A stretch of DNA of 40,342 bases from Peptostreptococcaceae bacterium (GCA_027064135.1 JAMOQG010000098.1:1-40342); one strand, 5' to 3'. Positions 16,024 to 25,266 are shown, counted from the stretch's first letter. Numbers and translations are program-made. The notes: generated by a model from the letters alone, not told the origin.

Positions 16024-17157
16024 ATGAAAATAAAAGATTTTGGTGTTGAAATATGGATGAATTTATATGAAAACAATTGTAAATATAATTTAGCTGAAAC
16101 ATGTGTAGATTCACTACATGTTAATGAATTACTAAATTTAACAAATAATAAAGATGAAATAATTGAAAACATTTTGAAAATGCAATTAAATTATGGCGCT
16201 ATAGAAGGTTCAAACCGACTTAAAAAAGCAGTTTCATCATTATTTAAAACAGTTGATATAAATCAAATCACAATTACTCATGGAGCTTCAGGTGCTAATG
16301 CACTTGCTATGTTTGCTTTAGTTGAACCAGGTGATGAAATAATTTCAGTTCTTCCGACTTATCAACAACATTATTCAATACCTGAAGCATATGGAGCAAC
16401 TGTTAAAATACTTAATCTTAAAGCTGAGGATAATTTTTTACCTGATTTAAATGAATTAAAAAAACTTACTTCTGATAAAACAAAACTTATATGTATTAAT
16501 AATCCAAATAATCCAACAGGAGCTTTAATTGATGAAGAATTGTTAAAAGAAATAGTTGAAATAGCAAAATCATGCAATGCTTATGTATTAAGTGATGAAG
16601 CCTATAGGGGATTAGATCATACTGGAAGTGGATTTACTACTTCAATTATTGATCTTTATGAAAAAGGAATTAGTAGCGGTAGTGTTTCAAAAACTTTTTC
16701 ACTTGCAGGACTTCGAATTGGTTGGTTAGTTGGAAATGAAGATTTTATAGGACTTGTTAATAGAAGAAGAGATTATACAATAATAAGTTGCGCAAAAATA
16801 GATGATTATCTTGCTTCTATTGCACTTGAACATAAAGATCAAATTATTAAAAGAAATCATAAAATCGTACGTCGAAATATTGAAATATTAGATAACTGGG
16901 TAATGAATGAAGATAAAATTTCATATGTTAAACCTAAATCTGGAACAACAGCCTTTTTAAAATATGATTTAAATATTAATTCTGAAACTTTTTGTATTAA
17001 ATTACTTGAGGAAAAAGGTGTTATGATTGTACCTGGAAAAGCACTTGATATGGAAGGATATTTAAGAATTGGATATGCATTTGATCCAAATGCTTTAAAA
17101 ATAGGACTTGAAAAAATATCCGAATTTCTTCATTCATATGGTGATAATAATGCTTAA
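16024..17157 (+). CDS. fold-type I PLP aminotransferase, capreomycidine-synthase-like
   Basis: PLP enzyme of 377 residues (aminotransferase class I/II). Motifs seen: YGAIEGSNRLKKAV (58-71), NNPNNPTG (159-166), SDEAY with the pyridine-binding Asp (D191), and SVSKTFSLAGLRIGW with Schiff-base Lys K223 and phosphate-binding Arg R231. The N-terminus (VEIWMNLYENNCKYNLAETC) resembles the subgroup often annotated capreomycidine synthase-like, some members of which catalyse beta-elimination or replacement rather than transamination; this comparison is from memory. AAGGAGG lies just before the ATG. It is the middle gene of the operon and overlaps the next gene by eight bases. The true reaction is unknown. 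Confidence 0.88.
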   Translation: MKIKDFGVEIWMNLYENNCKYNLAETCVDSLHVNELLNLTNNKDEIIENILKMQLNYGAIEGSNRLKKAVSSLFKTVDINQITITHGASGANALAMFALVEPGDEIISVLPTYQQHYSIPEAYGATVKILNLKAEDNFLPDLNELKKLTSDKTKLICINNPNNPTGALIDEELLKEIVEIAKSCNAYVLSDEAYRGLDHTGSGFTTSIIDLYEKGISSGSVSKTFSLAGLRIGWLVGNEDFIGLVNRRRDYTIISCAKIDDYLASIALEHKDQIIKRNHKIVRRNIEILDNWVMNEDKISYVKPKSGTTAFLKYDLNINSETFCIKLLEEKGVMIVPGKALDMEGYLRIGYAFDPNALKIGLEKISEFLHSYGDNNA

Positions 17158-18115
17158 TGATAAATTAATTATTGAAACTGCAGAACTGATTGGTGAGTAT
17201 ATAAACCATCCACCACTCGAAAAATCAATATATTTAAGTACTGAGAGAAGAAATGTATACTTAAAAAATGAAGGTTTACAATATACAAAAAGCTTTAAAA
17301 TGAGAGGTGCTTTCAGTAAAATATTAAGACTTACTAAAGAAGAAAAAAAACGCGGTATTGTTGCAATTTCATCTGGTAATCATGGTGTTGCCGTAAGTTA
17401 TGTTTGTAAAATTTTAAATATTGAAAATGTTTTAATTTTCATTCCAAAAAATACACCAAACTCTAAAATTGAGCGAATTAAATATTTTGGAGCAAAATTA
17501 ATAATTGATGGTGATACATATGATGATGCTCATTCAATTGGAATGAACTATGTAAAAAAACACAATATGATATTTGTAGATGCATATTATGATGATCCAT
17601 ATATTTATGCTGGACAAGGCACAATAGGACTAGAAATACTAAATGAAAACAAAAATATTAATTCTATTTTAGTTCCAATAGGCGGTGGAGGTCTTATCAC
17701 TGGAATTGCAACTATTATAAAATCAATTAATCCTAATATTAAAATTATAGGTGTTCAAACAGAAGCATGTCCTGCCATGAAAGCTGCTTTGAATGACAAT
17801 ACACATTATATCGAATATCCATCAGATGATTCAATATGCGATGCTTTAATTGGTGGCGTTGGAAAATTAGCATTTGAAAAAGCTTCAACTTTAATTGATG
17901 ATATTTTGATTGTAAAAGAAACAACTATTAGAAAAGCCACTAATCATATGATTACAAAAGAAAAATATATATCTGAACCTTCTAGTTGCGTAGTAATAGC
18001 CGCTTTAATGGACTATGATGATTATGATTTCGGAAAAAATGTCGTAACTGTAATGTCAGGAAGCAATATAAATGAGAATTTAATGTTAGATATTTTAAAT
18101 GAATACTCAAAATAA
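17150..18115 (+). CDS. threonine/serine dehydratase family PLP enzyme
   Basis: Fold-type II PLP enzyme of about 321 residues (threonine dehydratase/serine racemase family). The Schiff-base lysine is in YTKSFKMRGAF (K50 from the chosen start). SSGNHGVA (74-81) binds the substrate and PIGGGGLITGI the PLP phosphate. There is no ACT regulatory domain, so it resembles catabolic or racemase types. The frame is open from 17108, but ATG 17150, which overlaps the preceding stop (ATGCTTAA), suits translational coupling better. The family includes EutB of ectoine clusters and hydroxyaspartate dehydratases. With the OCD-like and aminotransferase-like genes it suggests one pathway for a hydroxy- or diamino-acid. 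Confidence 0.88.
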   Translation: MLNDKLIIETAELIGEYINHPPLEKSIYLSTERRNVYLKNEGLQYTKSFKMRGAFSKILRLTKEEKKRGIVAISSGNHGVAVSYVCKILNIENVLIFIPKNTPNSKIERIKYFGAKLIIDGDTYDDAHSIGMNYVKKHNMIFVDAYYDDPYIYAGQGTIGLEILNENKNINSILVPIGGGGLITGIATIIKSINPNIKIIGVQTEACPAMKAALNDNTHYIEYPSDDSICDALIGGVGKLAFEKASTLIDDILIVKETTIRKATNHMITKEKYISEPSSCVVIAALMDYDDYDFGKNVVTVMSGSNINENLMLDILNEYSK

Positions 18116-18117
18116 TT

Positions 18118-18163
18118 ATAAAAGTAAAAGAATATATCAATCGATATATTCTTTTACTTTTAT
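18118..18163. terminator. bidirectional terminator hairpin
   Basis: Perfect 21-bp A/T-rich arms (18118-18138 and 18143-18163) with a 4-nt loop, containing AGTAAAAGAATATATC and its complement. It lies between the convergent dehydratase and vWA genes. Confidence 0.75.
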
Positions 18164-18168
18164 AGTAT

Positions 18169-18732
18169 TTATAATTTTCTACTCATATTTTCACTTGCTT
18201 TTTCAAAAACATCTGAATAGCTTTCTTCACATTTTGAATATAATATTGCATCTTCATTAGCTATTCCAAAACCTTTTGCTTCTTTCACGGATTCCAAACT
18301 TGCTCCTAAAAAAATGAACTTCCAATCGTGAATTTCTTTTTGCTTATTAATTAATTCCTTAATTTGAGAAGCTGTAAATTCTCTACTTGCATTTTCTAAA
18401 CCATCTGTCATAATAACAAAATACACATCTCTTTCTTCTTCATATTTTGAATTACGAATTCCAGTTTCTAATATTGAATTTCCAATTGCATCAAGAAGAG
18501 CTGTTGTTCCTTCAACTTGATAATTTTCACTATTTAACATAGCTTTTTTTGCACTTACATTCTCTTTAATTACTTCGTAAGATTCATTAAAAAGAACTAC
18601 TGTTATTTTTAAATTTTCATTAATCTTATCTTGTTTCCTAATAAATGAATTCACACCTCCAATAGTATCAAGTTCATATCCAGCCATTGATCCACTTTTG
18701 TCCACTATTGCAATTATCTCAGTTTTTTTCAT
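18169..18732 (-). CDS. von Willebrand factor A domain protein
   Basis: Soluble single-domain vWA protein of 187 residues. The metal-ion-dependent adhesion site is intact: DKSGSM (11-16), the Thr in EGTTALLDA and the Asp in MTDGLEN. No signal peptide or membrane helix is seen, so it is cytoplasmic. Similar stand-alone vWA proteins accompany tellurite-resistance, macro-domain or chaperone-like genes. Here it is divergent from a small putative HTH protein whose start lies 91 bases away. The function is unknown beyond metal-dependent protein binding. Confidence 0.88.
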   Translation of the reverse strand: MKKTEIIAIVDKSGSMAGYELDTIGGVNSFIRKQDKINENLKITVVLFNESYEVIKENVSAKKAMLNSENYQVEGTTALLDAIGNSILETGIRNSKYEEERDVYFVIMTDGLENASREFTASQIKELINKQKEIHDWKFIFLGASLESVKEAKGFGIANEDAILYSKCEESYSDVFEKASENMSRKL

Positions 18733-18823
18733 AGTATCGTCTCCTTATATTCTTCTTTTATGTTACAATTATATAAGAAAGTCATTTTAATTGGTCGCAT
18801 CTCAAGTGACAAAAGGAGCTTTT

Positions 18824-19309
18824 ATGATAACGGATAAAAAATTAATTGAACTTAAAAAATTTATAGATAAAAATTTAATTGATTTATTAGTACTATGTGA
18901 ATCAAAAATGATTTACGCTGATTCAAAAGAGAATTTTATTGATATTGAAACATTTATTAAAAACAATAAAAAACCTTCATTTAAAAAAATCCTTTTTAAT
19001 TTTATTGATAAAAAAAATTTAGAAGATTCAGTTGTATATAAAAAAGCACTGATTACTAGAAAACACTTTTCAAAAATCAGATGTAATGATGATTATCATC
19101 CAAATAAAAAAACAGTAATTCAATTTGCTTTAGCTCTTGAATTAAATGACGATGATTGTAATTCTTTACTTGAATCAGCAAGTTATTCACTTTCTTCAAA
19201 TAATGAATTTGATTTAATTATTAAATTCTGCATCCAAAATAAAATATATAATTTAATTGATGTAAATTATGCACTAGATTATTTCAACATTACTCCACTA
19301 GGATTTTAA
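18824..19309 (+). CDS. putative helix-turn-helix-like protein paired with vWA gene
   Basis: Protein of about 161 residues. The ATG at 18824 has AAAGGAG five bases before it, so the longer frame from 18791 is not used. The middle part, VVYKKALITRKHFSKIRCND then KKTVIQFALALELNDDDCNS, looks like an XRE-like helical domain: a recognition-type helix, then 'ALALEL' and a 'LLESASYSLS' stretch. The end (DLIIKFCIQNKIYNLIDVN) is alpha-helical. This protein type is common in Firmicutes beside vWA or macro-domain genes, from memory. DNA binding is inferred. Confidence 0.75.
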   Translation: MITDKKLIELKKFIDKNLIDLLVLCESKMIYADSKENFIDIETFIKNNKKPSFKKILFNFIDKKNLEDSVVYKKALITRKHFSKIRCNDDYHPNKKTVIQFALALELNDDDCNSLLESASYSLSSNNEFDLIIKFCIQNKIYNLIDVNYALDYFNITPLGF

Positions 19310-19318
19310 TTATTTTTT

Positions 19319-19906
19319 AATAAATTAAAAGATAAAATTGAGGGAATTGAAACATTAAATCAAGATATAGAGCTTGATTTAGTAAAAATAACTTTAGATG
19401 ATGCAAATATATATGTTAGAAATAAAATAGAAATGTCAAAAATACTGCTATCGGTTCTGTAATTCCACTATTATTCTTAATAGCGATATCTGGAGGCGAA
19501 AATTCAAGGTTATCATCAAACATTACTGTTGCAATAGGATTAGTAGGATTATTTGTATTGATTTCAATCGGAGTTAGATTTTTTTGCAAAATTCACAATA
19601 TGGAAGTGATTTTAGAAAATTAGAAGAAGATTATTTTGAACTTGATTATGAAGTGAAAAATATATTTAAAGAAAAAGCAGAAAAATATAAAAGTATTTAT
19701 ACTTCAAGAGTATTATTAAGTATTTCAATGATTCTTATTAGTGTAGCTCCAATGCTAATCGCTTCAATATTAGGAGGATCAAGTAAATTAGTTGTTTTAA
19801 TGTTAGTTCTTTTAATTAGTATTGTTGGACTATGAATTGGCATATCACTTGGATAATATGGCCATTTGCTGGGTTAATTATTTTTGTTGGTTCAAATAGA
19901 AAATAA
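19319..19906 (+). pseudogene. decayed gene for XRE-family-associated membrane protein
   Basis: The 19310-19990 gap is a broken gene. Three frames join in order. The first is IEGIETLNQDIELDLVKITL (19325 on). The second is a membrane segment, IGSVIPLLFLIAISGG, then VAIGLVGLFVLISIGV. The third is SDFRKLEEDYFELDYEVKNI with a second membrane segment to a stop at 19835. The tail WHITWIIWPFAGLIIFVG, in another frame, ends at 19906. At least three indels are needed and no start is left. The pattern fits the C-terminal membrane half of Firmicute XRE-family proteins with predicted membrane segments. It is surely non-functional as one protein. Confidence 0.7.
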
Positions 19907-19927
19907 TAAATATTATCTTAATATAAT

Positions 19928-19981
19928 AAAACACCTCCTGTAATGATCTAATAAATCAGATTGATACTAGGAGGTGTTTTT
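19928..19981. terminator. bidirectional terminator after htpG
   Basis: 12-bp stem AAAACACCTCCT (19928-19939) with AGGAGGTGTTTT (19969-19980) and a 29-nt loop that can fold further. T-tracts follow on both strands. It lies 10 bases past the htpG stop on the minus strand. Confidence 0.85.
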
Positions 19982-19990
19982 CTTATTTTC

Positions 19991-21871
19991 TTATTTTGTC
20001 ATTAATTTTGAAATTTGATTAGCAAATTTTGTTGGGTTTTCAATTTCTAATCCCTCCATAATTAATGCTTGATTTAAAAGGATTTCACTATATTCTTTAA
20101 TCATTTCTGAATTACCATTTTCTTCAAATTCTTTTTTTAATTTTTCAAATACTTCATGATTTGGATTTATTTCAAGTATTTTCTTTGAATTCATTGGCAT
20201 ATCCTGCATTTTCTTAAGTAACTCTTCAGTATGAAGTGAAATTCCCAAACTATCAGTTACAAGACAAACAGCAGTATTTTTTAATTTAGTACTAATTGCA
20301 ATCTCATCAATTTTATTATCAAGATTTTCTTTTAAAGCATCTAATAAATCACTGTTTTCCTCTTTTATTTCTTTAGTGTCTTCACTATTATCGCTTTCAT
20401 CACTCTTATTTAATGAACTTAATTTTTTACCATCATATTCATTTAAAAAATTAACCATAAATTCATCAACTGGATCTGTGAAGAATAACACTTCATAATC
20501 ACTATCTTGAATTTTTTCTAATTGTGGTAAATTCATTGCTCTTTCTTTATCCATAGTAACTACATAATAGATTTTATCTTGATCGTCTTTCATATTTTCT
20601 ACATACTCTTTTAAAGAAACAAGTTTTTCACCAGATTTATTTGAATGAAATAATAATAAATCTACTAATTTATCTTTTTTGTCTGGATTTTGATAAATTC
20701 CATTTTTTATAGCTATTCCAAATTCACTCCACCATAATTCATATTCTTCTCTCTCTTTTTCTAATTTACTAGAAAGAGCTTTTAATATTTTCTTTTCTAA
20801 ATTTTTTCCAATAGTTTTTATTAATCTATCTTTTTGTAAAACCTCTCTAGAAATATTTAAGTTGAAATCTGGAGAATCTACTATTCCTTTAACAAAACTT
20901 AAATATTCAGGTAATAAATTATCTACATTTTTCATAATAAAAATTTGTTTTGAATATAAATCTACTCCATCTTTTTCATTAGACATTAAAAAATTAAAAG
21001 CTGGTTTTGATGGAATAAAAAGCATTGCATTATACGAAACCATACCTTCAACTTTAGTATGAATAACTTCTAAAGGATTGGTAAATTCATGAAATTTATT
21101 TTTATAAAATTCATAATATTCTTCTTCAGTTATTTCATTTTTTGCTTTTCTCCATATTGGAATCATTGAATTTAACACTTTTTTTTCAATAACAGTTATC
21201 ATTTTATATTCATCTTCTGAGTCTTCATCCGGAACTTGTTTTTCTACATCCATTTTAATTGGAAAAGAAATATAGTTTGAATGCGTTTTTACGAGATTTT
21301 CTATTTTATAAGTATCTAATAACTCATCAAATTCTTCGCCTTCTCTTAAATGAAGTATAATTTTTGTACCATTTTTTTCTTTATCACATTGTTCAATCGT
21401 ATAATCGTCCATTCCTTCAGAATGCCAATAAACAGATTCGTCATTAATTCTTTTTGTAAAAATTTCTACTTCATTTGCCACCATAAATGATGAATAAAAT
21501 CCTACACCAAATTGTCCAATAATTTCTAAAGCATCATTTTTATTTTCAAGAGCTTTAACAAATTTCTCTGAACCGGATTTTGCAACTGTACCAATATTTT
21601 CAATAACTTCAGATTCACTCATTCCGATTCCATTATCTTCAATTGTAATCGTTCTATTTTTCTTATCAAGATAAATATTAATTTCAAGTTCATCTTCTAA
21701 TTTTATTTCTTCATTTGATAACGATTCAAATCTTATTTTATTTAATGCATCAGCACTATTAGAAATTAATTCTCTTAGAAAAATTTCCTTATGAGTATAA
21801 ATTGAATGAATCATTATATCTAGCATTTTTTTTGTTTCAGTTTGAAACGTACGTGTTTTTTTATTTTCCAT
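19991..21871 (-). CDS. htpG: molecular chaperone HtpG (Hsp90)
   Basis: Cytoplasmic ATP-dependent chaperone of 626 residues, full length for bacterial Hsp90. The GHKL ATPase motifs are intact: ELISNSADALNKIR, DNGIGMSESEVIENIGTVAK and GQFGVGFYSSFMVA. The middle domain has the conserved NISREVLQ segment, whose Arg contacts the ATP gamma phosphate. The C-terminal dimerisation part contains LNQALIMEGLEI. An acidic stretch lies near residues 490-515. AAGGAG precedes the ATG. It has no CIRCE element upstream and is probably a single gene between two terminators. Confidence 0.97.
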   Translation of the reverse strand: MENKKTRTFQTETKKMLDIMIHSIYTHKEIFLRELISNSADALNKIRFESLSNEEIKLEDELEINIYLDKKNRTITIEDNGIGMSESEVIENIGTVAKSGSEKFVKALENKNDALEIIGQFGVGFYSSFMVANEVEIFTKRINDESVYWHSEGMDDYTIEQCDKEKNGTKIILHLREGEEFDELLDTYKIENLVKTHSNYISFPIKMDVEKQVPDEDSEDEYKMITVIEKKVLNSMIPIWRKAKNEITEEEYYEFYKNKFHEFTNPLEVIHTKVEGMVSYNAMLFIPSKPAFNFLMSNEKDGVDLYSKQIFIMKNVDNLLPEYLSFVKGIVDSPDFNLNISREVLQKDRLIKTIGKNLEKKILKALSSKLEKEREEYELWWSEFGIAIKNGIYQNPDKKDKLVDLLLFHSNKSGEKLVSLKEYVENMKDDQDKIYYVVTMDKERAMNLPQLEKIQDSDYEVLFFTDPVDEFMVNFLNEYDGKKLSSLNKSDESDNSEDTKEIKEENSDLLDALKENLDNKIDEIAISTKLKNTAVCLVTDSLGISLHTEELLKKMQDMPMNSKKILEINPNHEVFEKLKKEFEENGNSEMIKEYSEILLNQALIMEGLEIENPTKFANQISKLMTK

Positions 21872-21922
21872 AATATCACTCCTTATATTTTAATCCACTG
21901 ACTATTATAACACATTAAAAGC

Positions 21923-21953
21923 AAAAAAAAAAGAATCAACATTTAGTCAATTC
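21923..21953 (-). terminator. intrinsic terminator after RelA-like gene
   Basis: On the minus strand an 8-bp stem, GAATTGAC with GTTGATTC (two G-U pairs, 5-nt loop), is followed by ten T. It lies directly after the RelA-like stop and before the htpG promoter region. Confidence 0.7.
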
Positions 21954-21955
21954 TA

Positions 21956-23449
21956 TTATATAGCATTATCTTTATTTAAAAATCTATATACATCCTTACG
22001 AGAAATAACATCATCTTTGGTATTTTTAATTAAATATTTAACTATTTGTTGAATTTGATTAATATCACTATTTTTATCAAAACATGCTTCAATTTCAACT
22101 TCGATTAAATACAATAATGTTTCAGAATTCGATTTAAACACTTCAAAATCTTCAGTTTTAGTATAAAACAATTCCATTAATTCGCTTATTATATTGTTAA
22201 TTAATTCAAGATTTGAATCATATAAAAAATCTAATTTATCAACATTTAAGAATGCATCACATATTTTTTCTAATACTTGTTTAGTCAACTCATCTTTATA
22301 TTTATGACCAAATTTATCTCCAATTACCGTAAGTTGTGATGTTGCAGAAAATCTATATTTTAAAAATTCTAGATAAGTTTCAAAATCTTCAACATTATTT
22401 CCGGGTTCAATTTCAAATAATATTCTAAAAAAAACAACCCAATCAAATTCCGACTCTATTTTCGTAAGTATTCTATTCCCAACACGTTTTGTGAAATCAC
22501 CCACGAAAATTGGCTTTCTTTCTAAAAATAATTTTTTCTTGAAATCAACATCTAATGTTTCCAATTCATTTAATGTAGAAAAAGTTTTTGAAAACGTCTT
22601 ATGATACTTGCTTAAATTATTAGCTCCTTGTGATCTGAATAAATATTTAACTATTGAATCACATGATTTATTAAAATTAACAACAAATCCAATACTTCTT
22701 TTCATTTTACTAGAAAACATTGTATAAACCATCTGAGATAAATTCTTTTCAAGTGCAAGTTGTCTACTTGGTAAATCTTCTGTTCCTGCTTTATTAAAAT
22801 GATCATCTAAAATATTAAGCTGTTGATCAATCATAGCTAAATTTTGCTTTATTGAACCTAGTATTTCTTCAAATAAATTATCCCAAATATTATAATCATT
22901 ATTTTTATAAATTATTTCATGCTCAATCTCACTCCAAAATACATTTACTAATGATTTTATTTGCAGCTCAAAATTTATTCTTATATTATCTTTTTTATAT
23001 CTTCCATCAATTTTATATATAAGAAATCCATTATTTTGAACTTGCGGTTGTTTTTCCTGTAAATTTAAAGATATATGTGGTTCTTCTTCAGCAAAATAAT
23101 AATATTCTTCATCTATCAAATCAAAATGCTCTGTTAACGTATTATATATAGCTTCTTCATCATTATTAAATCTACATTGAATTCTAACACCTATCAAATC
23201 AGACAAATTATCTATAACATCAATAGGATTAGCATATTTTTTAAAATATTTATCTCTAAATATTTTACCTTTTAAACTTTTTTTTGATTTAATTCTTGTA
23301 ATAATACCAATTTGTGTTCTATCACTTTCTTTTAATATTCTCTTAAAATGTTCTCTTATTTCTAAAGATGCTGATTTTAGATCATCTTGCATATTGTCTA
23401 AAATATCAATTACTTGGTTACTATATTCAAAAACTCCTAATTCTTTCAT
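21956..23449 (-). CDS. RelA/SpoT-domain protein, non-canonical synthetase family
   Basis: Protein of 497 residues. Residues 15-185 hold a RelA/SpoT nucleotidyltransferase domain: TRIKSKKSLKGKI (51-63), DLIGVRIQCRF (84-94), ELQIKS (161-166) and EIEHEIIYK (174-182). It has no HD hydrolase, TGS or ACT domain. The substrate loop that reads NGYxSLH in classical (p)ppGpp synthetases is NGFLIYK (140-146) here, so the stacking Tyr is Phe and the Ser and His are absent. The 300-residue C-terminal helical region matches no domain I know. It is longer than small alarmone synthetases (about 210) and shorter than Rel (about 730). AGGAGGT-type ribosome binding; own promoter. It may make another alarmone or modify another substrate. 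Confidence 0.82.
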   Translation of the reverse strand: MKELGVFEYSNQVIDILDNMQDDLKSASLEIREHFKRILKESDRTQIGIITRIKSKKSLKGKIFRDKYFKKYANPIDVIDNLSDLIGVRIQCRFNNDEEAIYNTLTEHFDLIDEEYYYFAEEEPHISLNLQEKQPQVQNNGFLIYKIDGRYKKDNIRINFELQIKSLVNVFWSEIEHEIIYKNNDYNIWDNLFEEILGSIKQNLAMIDQQLNILDDHFNKAGTEDLPSRQLALEKNLSQMVYTMFSSKMKRSIGFVVNFNKSCDSIVKYLFRSQGANNLSKYHKTFSKTFSTLNELETLDVDFKKKLFLERKPIFVGDFTKRVGNRILTKIESEFDWVVFFRILFEIEPGNNVEDFETYLEFLKYRFSATSQLTVIGDKFGHKYKDELTKQVLEKICDAFLNVDKLDFLYDSNLELINNIISELMELFYTKTEDFEVFKSNSETLLYLIEVEIEACFDKNSDINQIQQIVKYLIKNTKDDVISRKDVYRFLNKDNAI

Positions 23450-23481
23450 ATTACCTCCAAATGAGTATATTAACTACTTTA

Positions 23482-23509
23482 ATTATATCGTTTTCTAAAT
23501 ATTTTTCAA
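23482..23509 (-). promoter_or_regulatory. sigma-A-type promoter for the RelA-like gene
   Basis: On the minus strand TTGAAA (-35, 23504-23509) and TATAAT (-10, 23482-23487) are spaced 16 bp, about 35 bases upstream of the ATG. The -10 is perfect. This indicates transcription separate from proS. Confidence 0.7.
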
Positions 23510-23556
23510 ATAAAAAATCACAATTCAATTATAAATCATGATTTTTAATAATTTTT

Positions 23557-25266
23557 TTAAATTTCTAAAGCTTTTAAAACTCTTTCAATGGCCTCATCAG
23601 AAGTGATTTCTTCTTTTTCCATATTTTTTCTTGTTGAATACTCTACAATTTTTTCATTTGCTTTTCTTCCAACAACAATTCTTAAAGGAATTCCAATAAG
23701 ATCCATTTCACTAAATTTTACTCCTGCTCTTTCTCTTCTATCGTCAATTAAAGCATCAACACCTTTTTTCTTAAGTGTTTCATATATTTCATTTCCAAGA
23801 TCAGTCATTTCTTGATTTTTAGAATTAACTACTGTTACAATAGCTTTATATGGTGCCACACATAATGGCCATATAATTCCTCTATCATCATGATTTTGTT
23901 CAACTAATGCTGCAATTATTCTTGAAACTCCAATTCCATGAGATCCCATCCAAAAATGTTGTGCTTTTCCATTTTTATCCAAATATGTTGCATCTAGAGC
24001 TTTAGAATATTTTGTTCCTAATTGGAAAATATTTCCAATTTCTATTCCAGTATTAATATAGATTTTTTCTCCACAAGATGGACAAATATCTCCTACTCTT
24101 GCATTTAATAAATCTTTTGCAATTTCACATTCGAAATCATCTGCAATATTTACATTTTTTAAATGATAATCTATTTCGTTTGCGCCAACTATAAAATTCT
24201 TCATTGATTTTATTCTTGAATCAATAATTACTCTAACAGATTCTTTTAATCCGAATGGTCCAACAAAACCTAAATAACTACCTGTTAATTTATTTATTTC
24301 ATGTTCCTCTAACATTTCTATACTATCAGGATGAACATTAATAAATTTTGAAAATTTAACTAAATTAAGTTCTCTATCACCAGGAATCATAACAGCAATA
24401 ACTTCTTCATCAGCTTTATATAATAATGTTTTAACAAATTTTTTCTTTGGTAAATTAAAATACTCATTTAACTCTTGTATTGTTTTTACATTTGGAGTAG
24501 AAACTTTTTCTATTTCAAGTTTGTCTCCTATTTCATTATATTCATTAGTAATACATTCAGCAACTTCATCAGTTGCTGCAAAATCACAATTTTTACAATA
24601 TGCAATTTGTGCTTCTCCACCTGAAGTAATAGCTATAAATTCATGAGAAACTTTTCCACCCATATTTCCGCTATCACCTTGAACTACTTTATAATCAAAT
24701 CCAAGTCTATCAAATATTTTAATATATGAATCCCAAACTAATTCGTATGATTTTTTCATACCTTCTTCATCAGCATCAAAATTATATGCGTCTTTCATAA
24801 GAAATTCTCTACCTCTAATAAGACCAGCTCTTGGACGTCTTTCATCTCTATATTTATTTTGAATCTGATAAATAATTAAAGGTAATTGTTTATATGAATT
24901 AAGTTCATTTTTAATGAAATTAGTAAAATACTCTTCATGAGTTGGTCCTAAACAAAATTCTCTGCCTTTCCTATCTTCAAGTTTAAACATTTCAGGTCCA
25001 AAATCTGCCCATCTGCCTGATTGTTCCCATAACTCTCTTGGTTGTAATGCAGACATTAAAACTTCCTGAAATCCTGCAGCATCCTGTTCTTCCCTAACTA
25101 TTCTTTCAACATTTTTAAGCACTCTATTTCCAAGCGGCATATAAGAGTACACTCCAGAAACTAATTGTCTTACCATTCCCGCTCTTACCAATAATTTGCT
25201 AGAAATTACATCAGCATTAGTTGGATCTTCTTTAATTGTTGGCATATATAATTTTGACATTCTCAT
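23557..25266 (-). CDS. proS: prolyl-tRNA synthetase, bacterial type with insertion domain
   Basis: Charges tRNA-Pro with proline; 569 residues. Class II motifs are clear: YMPLGNRVLKNVERIVREEQ (motif 1 region), YRDERRPRAGLIRGREFLMK (motif 2) and the late GSHGIGVSRIIAALVEQ (motif 3). Between motifs 2 and 3 lies the YbaK-like editing insertion (about 225-385, with FVKTLLYKADEEVIAVMIPG), which hydrolyses mischarged Ala-tRNA-Pro. The anticodon-binding domain follows motif 3 (VDALIDDRRERAGVKFSEMD). AAGGAG precedes the ATG. No T-box leader is visible in the 68 bases between it and the ROK gene end. Confidence 0.97.
   Translation of the reverse strand: MRMSKLYMPTIKEDPTNADVISSKLLVRAGMVRQLVSGVYSYMPLGNRVLKNVERIVREEQDAAGFQEVLMSALQPRELWEQSGRWADFGPEMFKLEDRKGREFCLGPTHEEYFTNFIKNELNSYKQLPLIIYQIQNKYRDERRPRAGLIRGREFLMKDAYNFDADEEGMKKSYELVWDSYIKIFDRLGFDYKVVQGDSGNMGGKVSHEFIAITSGGEAQIAYCKNCDFAATDEVAECITNEYNEIGDKLEIEKVSTPNVKTIQELNEYFNLPKKKFVKTLLYKADEEVIAVMIPGDRELNLVKFSKFINVHPDSIEMLEEHEINKLTGSYLGFVGPFGLKESVRVIIDSRIKSMKNFIVGANEIDYHLKNVNIADDFECEIAKDLLNARVGDICPSCGEKIYINTGIEIGNIFQLGTKYSKALDATYLDKNGKAQHFWMGSHGIGVSRIIAALVEQNHDDRGIIWPLCVAPYKAIVTVVNSKNQEMTDLGNEIYETLKKKGVDALIDDRRERAGVKFSEMDLIGIPLRIVVGRKANEKIVEYSTRKNMEKEEITSDEAIERVLKALEI

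Noticed and set aside
19584-19835. 83-codon open frame as a stand-alone small membrane protein
   Set aside because: It starts at a TTG without a ribosome binding site, and coding continues on both sides in other frames, so it is one piece of a broken gene.
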